DNA of 64,000 nt, from assembly GCA_020846875.1 (NCBI GenBank), contig JADLDB010000056.1:107413-171412 (forward strand). Direction: 5' to 3'. Positions 44,837-54,827 of the stretch are shown here, one piece after another. The notes under the pieces are model-generated. The model ran no database searches and had not been told where the DNA came from. It was given only the letters and a program-made list of their open reading frames with translations. The stretch's first letter is position 1. The number at the start of each line of letters is the position of its first letter. A program made the translations under genes and the position numbers. This DNA is from Myxococcales bacterium (GTDB lineage Bacteria > Myxococcota > Myxococcia > Myxococcales > Myxococcaceae).

Positions 44837-45376
44837 TCACCAGGTGGCGGTCAGCGCGTATCCGCCGGTGCCGGGGGTCACTTCGACGCGGGGTGTCTTC
44901 GCGCCGCCCAGCTTCAGCGCGCCTTCCACCGCCCCGCCGAAGAAGTGCGCGAGCGGAAGCGGATCGACGAACTGGAGCCGGGCGGACGCGGGCCCCAGGA
45001 GTTCGACCGTTACCGAGGCGTCGAGCCTGAGCGAACGGAAGCGGCCGGGCAGCCGGGGGAGGAAGCGCGCCGGGCCCAGCAGGGGCAAGGCGGTGGTCGC
45101 CACGCGCCCGAGGATCGTCTGGCGGAAGCCGTCGACGAAGCGCAGGCCCAACTGGCGGAGGCCTTCCGCTTCATCGAGCGCGGGGTAGGTGGCCCGACGA
45201 GCTTCGGCTACGCACGCGGCCAGCACCGCGCCCTCATAGCGCGCGACGGGGCGCTGCCGGTCATAGCCCAGGCGCCGCAGCTCCTCCTCCAGCGGGCCGG
45301 ACACGTCGAGAGCGCGGCAGAACAGCCCTTCGAAGAGCGCGTTGTCGACGCTGCCGGCGGCGCCGGAGGCCCTCAC
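44837..45376 (-). CDS. DUF2378 (TIGR02265) family protein
   Basis: A 179-residue protein of the Myxococcales-enriched TIGR02265/DUF2378 family: LFEGLFCRALDVSGPLEEELRRLGYD at the start, LGLRFVDGFRQTILGRVATTALPLLGPARFLPRLPGRFRSLR in the middle and DPLPLAHFFGGAVEGALKLGG near the end, all typical. The GTG start at 45376 overlaps the stop of the coiled-coil gene (GTGA), so translation is coupled. The family is abundant in myxobacteria, but no function is known. Confidence 0.85.
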   Translation of the reverse strand: MRASGAAGSVDNALFEGLFCRALDVSGPLEEELRRLGYDRQRPVARYEGAVLAACVAEARRATYPALDEAEGLRQLGLRFVDGFRQTILGRVATTALPLLGPARFLPRLPGRFRSLRLDASVTVELLGPASARLQFVDPLPLAHFFGGAVEGALKLGGAKTPRVEVTPGTGGYALTATW

Positions 45377-47082
45377 GGCTTCTTCTTTCCAGGCGGGACG
45401 ACGTTGTGGGGCTCGGTGGTGGGCTCGTACGGCGGGGTGACGGCGGGCACCTCGGTCTCGGTGGAGAGGGCAGCCGGGCCCAGGCGATCTTTCAGCGCGT
45501 CGCGCTCCGCCACGGCGCGGGCCCGGGCCGAGCGCTCTCCTTCCAGTTGGCGGCTCAGCGCCTCCACCTGGAGCGCCAGGCGATCGCGCTCGGCGCCCAG
45601 CTTCGCAGGTTGCTCCTTCGGCGGCCCTTCGCCGGGCTTCCCGGCCGCCTTCTGGTGCAACTGCCGGGCGATGCTGCGAGCCTCGTCGCGCTCGGTCGTC
45701 AGCTTGCCCACCTGCTCCTTGAGCTGCCGGGCGACCTCCCGTGCCTCCGCCGTGGCGGCCTGCTCGGTGGCCAGCGCGCCTTCCCACGCCTTGACGACCT
45801 CGTGGCTCTCCGCGAGCTGCTGCTGCAGCGTCGCTGCGTCCGACTGGAGCTGGGTGATGAGCGCGTCGTCCGCCCCGGCGGCCGCGGCCTGCCGCGCCTC
45901 GAGGAGCGCCTGCTCCAGCCGCGCCTCGCTCGTCCCCGCGGCCAACTGCGCCTCCGCCAGCGCCTGCTCGAGCTCGGAGATCCGGTCGGCCTGGGCGCGG
46001 CCCGCCTCGGCCACGGCCGCCTCCAGCGCGGGGACGCGGGCGGCTTGCCCTTGAGTCTCGGCGAGGGCTGCCTCCAGTCCCGGCACGCGGCCCGCCTCCG
46101 CCTGCGCGCGCTGGAGCTCGGCCTCGAGCTCGATGACGCGGCCGCTCGCCTCCGCTACCTCCCGTGTCTTCGACTGCGCCTCCGACAACGACGCCTCCAG
46201 CTCGGTGATTTGGGCCCTCGCCGCGTCCAGCTCGGCCTGGAGCGCCGATCCGCCCTCCGCCTGCCGCTCGAGTTCGGTGAGCCGTGTCCTGGTCTGCGCC
46301 AGCTCTTCCTCGAGGGCGGCCACCTTCTGGCCGTGGGCGCTCGCCTGGTCCTCGGCCTGCTCGGTCTCTGCCTGCGAGGACAGCAGCTGCTCTTCCAGCG
46401 TCGAGCGCGCGGCGCGGACGTCGTTGAGCTCGCCCTTCACCTTCTCCAGCTCGGCCAGGGCGCGGGTGGAGTCGGCCTCGGCCAGCTCCTTGAGCTGCAG
46501 CGTCTCGGCGACGCGCGTCCGAATCCCCTCCAGCTCGGCCTTCAGCTTCTCCTTGTCCGAGAGCGCCTCGAGCCGGGCGGCCTTGGAGATCTCCAGGCTG
46601 GCGGTGGCCTCCTCGAGGGCCTTCTGGAGGTTGTCCCGTCGCGTGCCCAGCGTGGTCTTGAGCTCGAGCACCTTCTGCTCCAGCGCCTTCTTCTCCTCCA
46701 TCACCAGCGCGGCGCGGTCGCGGGCCTCGTCGCGCTCGCTCTCCAGCAGGGCGGCACGGTCGTCGAGGGCGCGCACGCGGGCCCGCAGCTGCGCCAGCTC
46801 GCGCGTGGTGTTGGCGTCGGTGGCCTGCAGCGTCCCTTCGCGGCCATCGGCCAGGCGGCGCGAGAGGGCGGTGAGGCGGGTGATGCCCTGCTCGTCGACG
46901 TCCAGCGCCAGGCGGATCTGCCCGACGTGAGGGGCGTCGACGATGAACCCCATGGCGGAAGGCTCGACGGACAGGCCCACGTCGATGGGGCCCACGTCGC
47001 TGTCGGCGTGCAGACCAGCGTCCCACGAGTCGGCGGCGCGCGCGCGGCTGGTGAGGTCGGCGCGCGAAGAGGTGTCGGCCAT
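45373..47082 (-). CDS. Long coiled-coil protein
   Basis: A 569-residue cytoplasmic protein. About 110 N-terminal residues form a globular segment (DVGPIDVGLSVEPSAMGFIVDAPHVGQIRLALDVDEQGITRL), then residues about 110-530 are nearly continuous heptad-rich Ala/Glu/Leu/Gln coiled coil. The tail is Pro/Lys-rich. No motor or ATPase motif is present, so it is probably a filament-forming or scaffold protein. It is first in a two-gene operon with the DUF2378 gene (four-base overlap), which suggests they act together. The strongest claim possible is the architecture. Confidence 0.75.
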   Translation of the reverse strand: MADTSSRADLTSRARAADSWDAGLHADSDVGPIDVGLSVEPSAMGFIVDAPHVGQIRLALDVDEQGITRLTALSRRLADGREGTLQATDANTTRELAQLRARVRALDDRAALLESERDEARDRAALVMEEKKALEQKVLELKTTLGTRRDNLQKALEEATASLEISKAARLEALSDKEKLKAELEGIRTRVAETLQLKELAEADSTRALAELEKVKGELNDVRAARSTLEEQLLSSQAETEQAEDQASAHGQKVAALEEELAQTRTRLTELERQAEGGSALQAELDAARAQITELEASLSEAQSKTREVAEASGRVIELEAELQRAQAEAGRVPGLEAALAETQGQAARVPALEAAVAEAGRAQADRISELEQALAEAQLAAGTSEARLEQALLEARQAAAAGADDALITQLQSDAATLQQQLAESHEVVKAWEGALATEQAATAEAREVARQLKEQVGKLTTERDEARSIARQLHQKAAGKPGEGPPKEQPAKLGAERDRLALQVEALSRQLEGERSARARAVAERDALKDRLGPAALSTETEVPAVTPPYEPTTEPHNVVPPGKKKP

Positions 47083-47225
47083 GGTGGCCTCCGGGCTGAG
47101 TGCGGCTCATGAAGCGTAGTGTCGAATCGCCGGGCGCTCCCGGAAAAGCCCGGGGTGCGACCGGCTGCCACAGGCCGCTACGGGAAGCGTGAATTTCGAC
47201 CCGAGTGGTGCGTAACGTCCCCGCC

Positions 47226-47987
47226 ATGCTCTTCCTCACGCTGCTGGTCCTCTCCCAGGCTGGTCCGAAGTGCGTCACCGTCGATGGAACCCGAGTGTGC
47301 GGCTACGACTGCAAGGACGTGGGCGGCCGCGCGGCCTGCGCACAGACACCCTACGGGGTGTGCGAGGTGGGTGTCGGGCCGACCCTGCTCTGCTTTGATC
47401 CGCCGACGTGGTTGACACGGGTGATGAGCTCGATCCCCAAGCCCTCGTGCATCTGGCGGGGAGCCACCGGCGCCTGCGGGTACGACTGCAAGGGGCAGGG
47501 CAGCGCGGTGGGCTGTGCGCAGACGCCGCGGGGCACCTGCATCGCCGAGTATGATCGGGTGGTCTGCGCGGATCCGCCGGCCGCGGTGTACGGGGTGTAC
47601 AGCGCGGAAGCTCCCAGGCCCGTGTGCAAGGCCCGGGACAACATGATCGCCTGCGGCTACGGCTGCAAGAACTCGGGCAGCGTGCACCTGGCGTGCGCCG
47701 CGACGCCTTTCGGGGTGTGCGGCGAGCAGGGCGGGAAGGTGACCTGCTTCGATCCCGACGAGCAGGTGATCTGCGCGGAGGACAAGGCCACGCCCATGCC
47801 GAAGTGCGCCATGGAGGGGCCGCGGATCGCCTGCGGCTACGACTGCAAGCAGGGCGGCGGCACGGTGGTGTGCGCCCAGACGCCGAAGGGGAAGTGTGAC
47901 GCCAGCCAGGCGGGCGCCCCGGTGTGCTTCGATCCGCCGGTGACGGGTGGCTCGAAGCAGTGCTTGAGCGTGCTCGGATCTCGCTGA
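47226..47987 (+). CDS. Exported Cys-rich protein with four six-cysteine repeats
   Basis: A 253-residue protein with a short signal peptide (MLFLTLLVLSQAG) followed by four tandem units of about 50-65 residues. Each unit runs P-x-C, ACGYDCK (unit 3: ACGYGCK), CAQTPxGxC and VCFDPP, giving six Cys per unit. Spacing is conserved, so each unit probably forms three disulphides. The protein contains nothing but these repeats plus a short tail. I do not recognise the family; the repeat suggests a small stable extracellular module. Start 47226 is fixed by the signal peptide. Confidence 0.75.
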   Translation: MLFLTLLVLSQAGPKCVTVDGTRVCGYDCKDVGGRAACAQTPYGVCEVGVGPTLLCFDPPTWLTRVMSSIPKPSCIWRGATGACGYDCKGQGSAVGCAQTPRGTCIAEYDRVVCADPPAAVYGVYSAEAPRPVCKARDNMIACGYGCKNSGSVHLACAATPFGVCGEQGGKVTCFDPDEQVICAEDKATPMPKCAMEGPRIACGYDCKQGGGTVVCAQTPKGKCDASQAGAPVCFDPPVTGGSKQCLSVLGSR

Positions 47988-48041
47988 TCCATCCCCGAGG
48001 AAGACAACCCGGGCGCCCCGCGCTAGAGCCGCGTCGCCTCG

Positions 48042-50027
<1,986 letters not shown>

Positions 50028-50942
50028 CTACTTCGCCTTCTTCCTCTTCGCGGGCTTCTCTTCGGCGACCTCTTCCGACCTCGGCGCGCGCTTGGGCGGC
50101 TTGCGCTCGTCCTCGGCTTGCGCGGCAGGAGACGCGGCCACCGGCGCCGGCGCGGCGTTGGGGGGCACGCTCCCGCGGGCGAGGCTGGCCTTGAGCGCCT
50201 CCATCAGATCGACCACGCGGGCCTGGGGCGCGGGCACGGGCGTCAGATCGACCACCTCACCTTTCACCTTCGCGTCCAGCATCGCGCGCAGCTTCTCGCG
50301 GTACTCGTCCTTGTACCTGGACACGTCGAACTTCGGCTGGGCGAGGGCAGAGATGAACTGCCGGGCCAGCCCCAGCTCGGCGTCGGTGACGGACGCGTCG
50401 GGGATGGGGATGTCGCCCAGCTTCCGCACCTCGTCGTCGTAGTGCAGTTGCTGCATGACGATCGCGCCGTCGATGGGGCGCAGGAGGATCAGGTTCTGTT
50501 TGCCACGGGTGACGTAGCGCGCCACGGCGGCCTGCTTGGTGTCCTTGAGCGCCGTGGCGAGCAGCTTGTAGGCGCGCTCCGCGCCCTTGTCCGGACCCAG
50601 GTAGTAGCCGCCGTCGAAGAAGAGCGGATCGACGGTGTCCAGCGGAACGAACTCGGTGATCTCCATGGCGCGCGAGGTGGCGAGCTCCAGCTTCTCCAAC
50701 TCGTCCTCGCTGACCACGATGTATTGATCCTTGGCGTACTCGTAGCCCTTGACGATCTTCTCCCTCGGCACGGCCTCGCCGGTCTCGGGGTCGATCATCT
50801 GCTGCTTCAGGCGGATCTTCTTCTCGGCGTGGAGCTGGTTGAACGAGATCTTCCCGCCCGACTCATTCGCTGAGAACACCTTCACGGGGATGTTCACCAG
50901 CCCGAAGCTGATGGTCCCCGAACTCATCGCGCGTGCGCTCAT
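50028..50942 (-). CDS. ku: Ku protein for non-homologous end joining
   Basis: A 304-residue bacterial Ku that binds DNA ends as a homodimer and recruits LigD. The core SSGTISFGLVNIPVKVFSA, IRLKQQMIDPETGEAVPREKIVKGYEY, GGYYLGPDKGAERAYKLLATAL and LARQFISAL are typical. The C-terminus is a Pro/Ala/Lys-rich tail (RKPPKRAPRSEE ... KRKKAK) of the kind that binds DNA or LigD. ATG at 50942 matches the family start MSARAMSSGTISFG; 50927 is also possible. It is divergent from ligD with 26 bp between starts. Confidence 0.95.
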   Translation of the reverse strand: MSARAMSSGTISFGLVNIPVKVFSANESGGKISFNQLHAEKKIRLKQQMIDPETGEAVPREKIVKGYEYAKDQYIVVSEDELEKLELATSRAMEITEFVPLDTVDPLFFDGGYYLGPDKGAERAYKLLATALKDTKQAAVARYVTRGKQNLILLRPIDGAIVMQQLHYDDEVRKLGDIPIPDASVTDAELGLARQFISALAQPKFDVSRYKDEYREKLRAMLDAKVKGEVVDLTPVPAPQARVVDLMEALKASLARGSVPPNAAPAPVAASPAAQAEDERKPPKRAPRSEEVAEEKPAKRKKAK

Positions 50943-50968
50943 GGCCCGGTACCGTAGTCGAAAGGACA

Positions 50969-52834
50969 ATGCCTCCAATAATCCGGGCCGACGACATCGT
51001 GCTACAGCTTGCGGCGCCGCGGACGGCCGCCTTCACCGCCGAAGGCTGGGCCTTCGAGCTCAAGCTGGACGGGTTCCGCCTGCTTGCGGAGAGGATCGGC
51101 GGGACGGTGCGCCTGGTGCTCCGGCGGGGCCGGGACGCCACCGCGCAGTTCCCCGAGATCGTCGAGGCGCTCGCGGCCCTGCCCGGCGGCGACTTCATCC
51201 TCGACGGCGAGTTGGTGATCCAGGACGAGGAGGGCCGGCCGATCTTCCAGCGGCTGCTCAAGCGATCCACGCTGGCCGCGCCGCGCGACATTCAGAAGGG
51301 GCTGCGCGCCGATCCGGCGGTGTACTTCGCGTTCGATCTGCTCATGGCCGACGGGGTGGATCTGCGCGGCGAGCCGCTCGGGCGGCGCAAGGCGCTGCTC
51401 TTCGAGACGATCCCCAAAGCCGATCGCGTGCTACCGGTCGAGCACGTCGAGGCGCAGGGCGAGGCCTTGCTCGCGGCGGTGAAGGCGAAGGGCCTCGAGG
51501 GGATCATGGCCAAGCGCCTGGACGCGCCATACACGGGCGGCCGCTCCGACAAGTGGCTCAAGATCGCGCTCAAGCACGTGGCGGACTTCGCGGTGGTGGG
51601 CTGGGCGGACGACTGGGGGGCGCTGTACCTGGCGACGTGGGACGGGGCGCGCTTCGTCTACGCGGGGAAGGTGGGCAGCGGCTTCACCCCGAAGCTCGCC
51701 GAGGGGCTCAAGCCCGAGCTGGTGCCGCACCGCGTGCGCGGGCCGCCGTGCGCAGGCGATCCGCCGCGCGAGAAGGAGGCCGTGTGGTGCACGCCGACGG
51801 TGGTGGTGGAGGTCCGCTTCAAGAACTGGCCGGAAGGGCTGTCCTTGCGCGAGCCGGCGTTCCTCCGCGTCCGCGAAGACAAGACGCCGAAGGAGTGCCT
51901 GGCGCCCGCCGACGGCCTCGCGCCCGCGCCGGCGAAGGAGCCGCCTGCCGCGGTGAAGGTCTCCAACGCCGGGAAGGTGTTCTTCCCGGAGAGCGGGATC
52001 ACCAAGGGCGAGGTGGTCGGCTACTACCGCGGAGCTTCACCCTGGCTGCTCCCGTACCTGCGCGATCGCCCGCTGATGCTGACCCGCTACCCCGACGGGA
52101 TCACCGGGAAGAGCTTCTTCCAGAAGGCGAAGCCGCAGGCCGCGCCGGACTTCATCCGCACGGTGAGCGTCTTCAACGAGGAGGAGGGGCGGGCGCTGGA
52201 GCAGCTCGTCTGCGACGACCTGCGCACCCTGGAGTGGTGCGCGACGATGGGGGCGATCCCCCTGCACATCCCCGCGGCGCGGGTGGCGACGATCGATCGC
52301 GCAGACTGGGTGGTGATCGACTTCGATCCGAAGGACGCGGCGTTCGAGCACGTGATCGACTTGGCGCGAGCGCTGCAGCGGCTGTGTGACGACGCGGAGC
52401 TCCCCTCTTTCCCGAAGACGAGTGGGGCGACGGGCCTGCACGTGCTGATCCCCATCGGGCTGCAGCTCGATCACGCCGGGGCGAGGCAGTTGGCAGAGCT
52501 CTTCGCCACGCTGCTGGTCCAGGCGCACCCCGGGCTGGCCACCGTCGAGCGGTCGATGAAGAAGCGCGGCGGACGGGTGTACGTGGACGCCGGGCAGAAC
52601 GGGGCAGGGCGGCTGATCGCGGCGCCCTTCTGCGTCAGGGCCGAGCCCGGCGCGCCGGTTTCCATGCCGCTCACCTGGGACGAGGTGAGGCCAGGCCTGG
52701 GACCCCGGCAGTTTTCGATCCGCGACGCGCTCACCCGCCTCGAGCAGCGGGGCGATCCGATGGCGAAGGTGCTGGAGCTGAAGCCGGATCTGCCGCGCGC
52801 GGTGGAGCGCCTGGGCGCGAAGCTGGGCGGGTGA
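50969..52834 (+). CDS. ligD: ATP-dependent DNA ligase LigD (ligase plus polymerase domains)
   Basis: A 621-residue LigD. Residues 1-300 are the ATP-dependent ligase with adenylated Lys32 in ELKLDGFR, FILDGELV, EGIMAKRLDAPYTGGRS and KWLKIALKH. Residues about 330-615 are the archaeo-eukaryotic primase-type polymerase: GKVFFPESGITKGEVVGYY, the metal-binding IDFDP and SGATGLHVLIPI. The N-terminal phosphoesterase (3'-end processing) domain present in many LigDs is absent. The ATG at 50969 has AAAGGA just upstream. With ku it forms a complete two-component end-joining system. Confidence 0.95.
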   Translation: MPPIIRADDIVLQLAAPRTAAFTAEGWAFELKLDGFRLLAERIGGTVRLVLRRGRDATAQFPEIVEALAALPGGDFILDGELVIQDEEGRPIFQRLLKRSTLAAPRDIQKGLRADPAVYFAFDLLMADGVDLRGEPLGRRKALLFETIPKADRVLPVEHVEAQGEALLAAVKAKGLEGIMAKRLDAPYTGGRSDKWLKIALKHVADFAVVGWADDWGALYLATWDGARFVYAGKVGSGFTPKLAEGLKPELVPHRVRGPPCAGDPPREKEAVWCTPTVVVEVRFKNWPEGLSLREPAFLRVREDKTPKECLAPADGLAPAPAKEPPAAVKVSNAGKVFFPESGITKGEVVGYYRGASPWLLPYLRDRPLMLTRYPDGITGKSFFQKAKPQAAPDFIRTVSVFNEEEGRALEQLVCDDLRTLEWCATMGAIPLHIPAARVATIDRADWVVIDFDPKDAAFEHVIDLARALQRLCDDAELPSFPKTSGATGLHVLIPIGLQLDHAGARQLAELFATLLVQAHPGLATVERSMKKRGGRVYVDAGQNGAGRLIAAPFCVRAEPGAPVSMPLTWDEVRPGLGPRQFSIRDALTRLEQRGDPMAKVLELKPDLPRAVERLGAKLGG

Positions 52835-52850
52835 AGAGGGTGCGCCGAAG

Positions 52851-53696
52851 TCAGCGGCCTTGAGCGATCCGCCGGACGACCACCCCCGCGGCCTGCATGC
52901 CGAAGATCGACGTGACGAAGGCGACCGAGCCGTCGATCTGGTTGCGCGACTCGCAGGAGTGGAACTCGTTCTCGCCCTGCGGGCAGACGCACAGGAAGCC
53001 GCCCTGGGCCTCGTCGTAGTGCACCGGCACCGGATCGCGCCGCGGCTCGATGGAGAACACCGCGGTGATGCCCGTCGGCCTGTTGGTGTCGATGCCGTGC
53101 TTCCGCTTGAGCAGCTTGCGGACGTCCTTGGCGAAGGGATCCATGTGCGTCTCGCAGAGATCCTCGACGCGGATGTAGGTGGGATCGAGCCGCCCCGCGG
53201 CGCCCATGCTGCTCACCACGGGGATCTTCCGCTGCACGCAGGCGTTGAGCAGGTGCAGCTTGGCCTTCACGTTGTCGATCGCGTCCACGACGTAGTCCCA
53301 GTGGCCGTGCAGCAGCCGCTCGCTGGTCTCCTCCCGGTAGAAGGCGACCACGGCGGTGATGTCGGCCTCGGGGTTGATCGCTCTGCAGCGCTGGGCCATC
53401 TGCTCGGCCTTGGGCTTGCCCACGGTGCTGACGGTGGCGTGCAGTTGCCGGTTGGTGTTCGTCACGCAGACCAGGTCGAAGTCCACCAGCGTGAGGTGGC
53501 CGACGCCGCTGCGGACCAGCCCCTCCGCCGCGTAGCTGCCCACGCCGCCCAGGCCGAAGACGATCACCCGCGCGCCCTGCAGCCGCTTCATGCCCGCGTC
53601 GCCGATCAGCCGGCCGGTGCGATCGAACCGCCGGTGCAACCGGAACGGGATCTCTGGGAGGGGGGCGGAGGCAGGGTGCTGCATGGACGCCCTCAT
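52851..53696 (-). CDS. tcdA: tRNA threonylcarbamoyladenosine dehydratase
   Basis: A 281-residue ThiF/HesA/MoeB-family enzyme that ATP-dependently cyclises t6A37 in ANN-decoding tRNAs. RFDRTGRLIGDAGMKRLQGA, the nucleotide-binding VIVFGLGGVGSYAAEGLVRSG, LVDFDLVCVTNTNRQ, YVVDAIDNVKAKLHLLNAC and the C-terminal GSVAFVTSIFGMQAAGVVVRRI follow the TcdA pattern. The ATG overlaps the tatD stop (ATGA). It is last in a three-gene unit, trm112-tatD-tcdA. Confidence 0.93.
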   Translation of the reverse strand: MRASMQHPASAPLPEIPFRLHRRFDRTGRLIGDAGMKRLQGARVIVFGLGGVGSYAAEGLVRSGVGHLTLVDFDLVCVTNTNRQLHATVSTVGKPKAEQMAQRCRAINPEADITAVVAFYREETSERLLHGHWDYVVDAIDNVKAKLHLLNACVQRKIPVVSSMGAAGRLDPTYIRVEDLCETHMDPFAKDVRKLLKRKHGIDTNRPTGITAVFSIEPRRDPVPVHYDEAQGGFLCVCPQGENEFHSCESRNQIDGSVAFVTSIFGMQAAGVVVRRIAQGR

Positions 53697-54502
53697 GCAC
53701 GATGAGAGGCCGCGGGCGCAACCAGCCGGTCCCCGAAGAACCGGCGGGCGTTGGCCCCGGTCAGCGCGCGCATGGCCTGGGCGGAAACACCCCGCGCCGC
53801 GGCCATCGCCTCGACGATCAACGGCAGGTACGCCGGCTCGCTCCGCTCCCCACGATGCGGGTGGGGCGCCTGATCCGGCGCGTCCGTCTCAGCCATCAGG
53901 CGATCCTCCGGCACGGCCCGCAGGGCCTCGAGCGGCCGCCGCGCCTCGGTGAAGCTCACCGGCCCCGCGAAGGAGAAGTGGCACCCGGCCTGCGCGTAGA
54001 AGGGCGAAAGCTCCGCGCTCCCCGAGTAGCTGTGCAGCAGCAGCCCTGCCGCTGGAATCCCCTCGCGCTTCAGGTACCGCTGCAGGTGGGGATGCGCGCG
54101 GTAGCAGTGAAGGAGCAGCGGCAGCCGGTGCTTCCGCGCCAGCTCGACGTGGGCGTGAAGCACCGCCAGTTGCCGTTCAATCGGCGCACCCGCCTCGGAA
54201 GGACCGTCCAGGCCGCACTCGCCGACCGCGATTGCCCCGCCGCGCCCGAGCAGCTCATCCAGCCGCGCCAGGTGTTTGTCGTCGTCGGCGACGGGCAGGT
54301 CCGGCAGAAGCTGCGGGTGGATCCCCAGGCCCACCTGCACCCGCGCTTCGCGAGCCGGCCATTCCAACAGGGCCTCCCAGCGCTCCGGGCCGATCGCCGG
54401 CACCACCAGCGCCTCGACGCCCGCCGCCCACGCGCGCGCCAGCACCGCGTCCCGATCGCCGTCGAAGCGCGGCACGTCCAGGTGGCAGTGCGTGTCGATC
54501 AC
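53693..54502 (-). CDS. tatD: TatD-family metal-dependent hydrolase
   Basis: A 269-residue TIM-barrel hydrolase of the TatD DNase family. Metal ligands are visible in DTHCHLDVPRF (His5, His7), GECGLDGPSEAG (Glu), LPLLLHCYRAH and LLLHSYSG (His) and AETDAPDQAPHPHRG (Asp). The family removes 3'-terminal nucleotides or acts in RNA/DNA quality control. It starts one base after the Trm112-like gene stop and overlaps the start of tcdA. Confidence 0.93.
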   Translation of the reverse strand: MIDTHCHLDVPRFDGDRDAVLARAWAAGVEALVVPAIGPERWEALLEWPAREARVQVGLGIHPQLLPDLPVADDDKHLARLDELLGRGGAIAVGECGLDGPSEAGAPIERQLAVLHAHVELARKHRLPLLLHCYRAHPHLQRYLKREGIPAAGLLLHSYSGSAELSPFYAQAGCHFSFAGPVSFTEARRPLEALRAVPEDRLMAETDAPDQAPHPHRGERSEPAYLPLIVEAMAAARGVSAQAMRALTGANARRFFGDRLVAPAASHRA

Positions 54503-54503
54503 C

Positions 54504-54734
54504 TCAGAAGTTGGGGGTGATGCCCCGCGCCCGCGCCTTCTCGAGCAGCGCCTGGTGCTCCGCGTCGCCAGCCTGCGTCGACTCCTCCACCAGCATCTGC
54601 GGCACGTCGCGCTCGACGCGGTACTTTCGCTTGAGGCGCGGGTTGTAGAGCAGCTCGTCCGCCGCGAAGTACAGCAGCGGGCCCTTGTCTTCCGGGCAGG
54701 CGAGGATCTCCAGGAGCCGGGCGTCGATGGCCAT
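54504..54734 (-). CDS. Trm112-like protein (YcaR family)
   Basis: A 76-residue small protein: LLEILACPEDKGPLLYFAADELLYNPRLKRKYRVERDVPQML is the conserved Trm112/YcaR pattern. Only one Cys remains of the zinc site, as is common in bacterial members. Eukaryotic Trm112 activates methyltransferases for tRNA, rRNA and release factors; the bacterial role is unclear. It is first in the operon with tatD and tcdA. The start at 54734 is where the family sequence begins. Confidence 0.88.
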   Translation of the reverse strand: MAIDARLLEILACPEDKGPLLYFAADELLYNPRLKRKYRVERDVPQMLVEESTQAGDAEHQALLEKARARGITPNF

Positions 54735-54827
54735 AGTGGTGTCCGTACCGCATGCGGCCCCGGCCGTCGAGCGAGGTGGCGCGGCCCGGAGCGCTCTGGT
54801 TATCTCCAGCGCCCGGGCTTCCCCACC

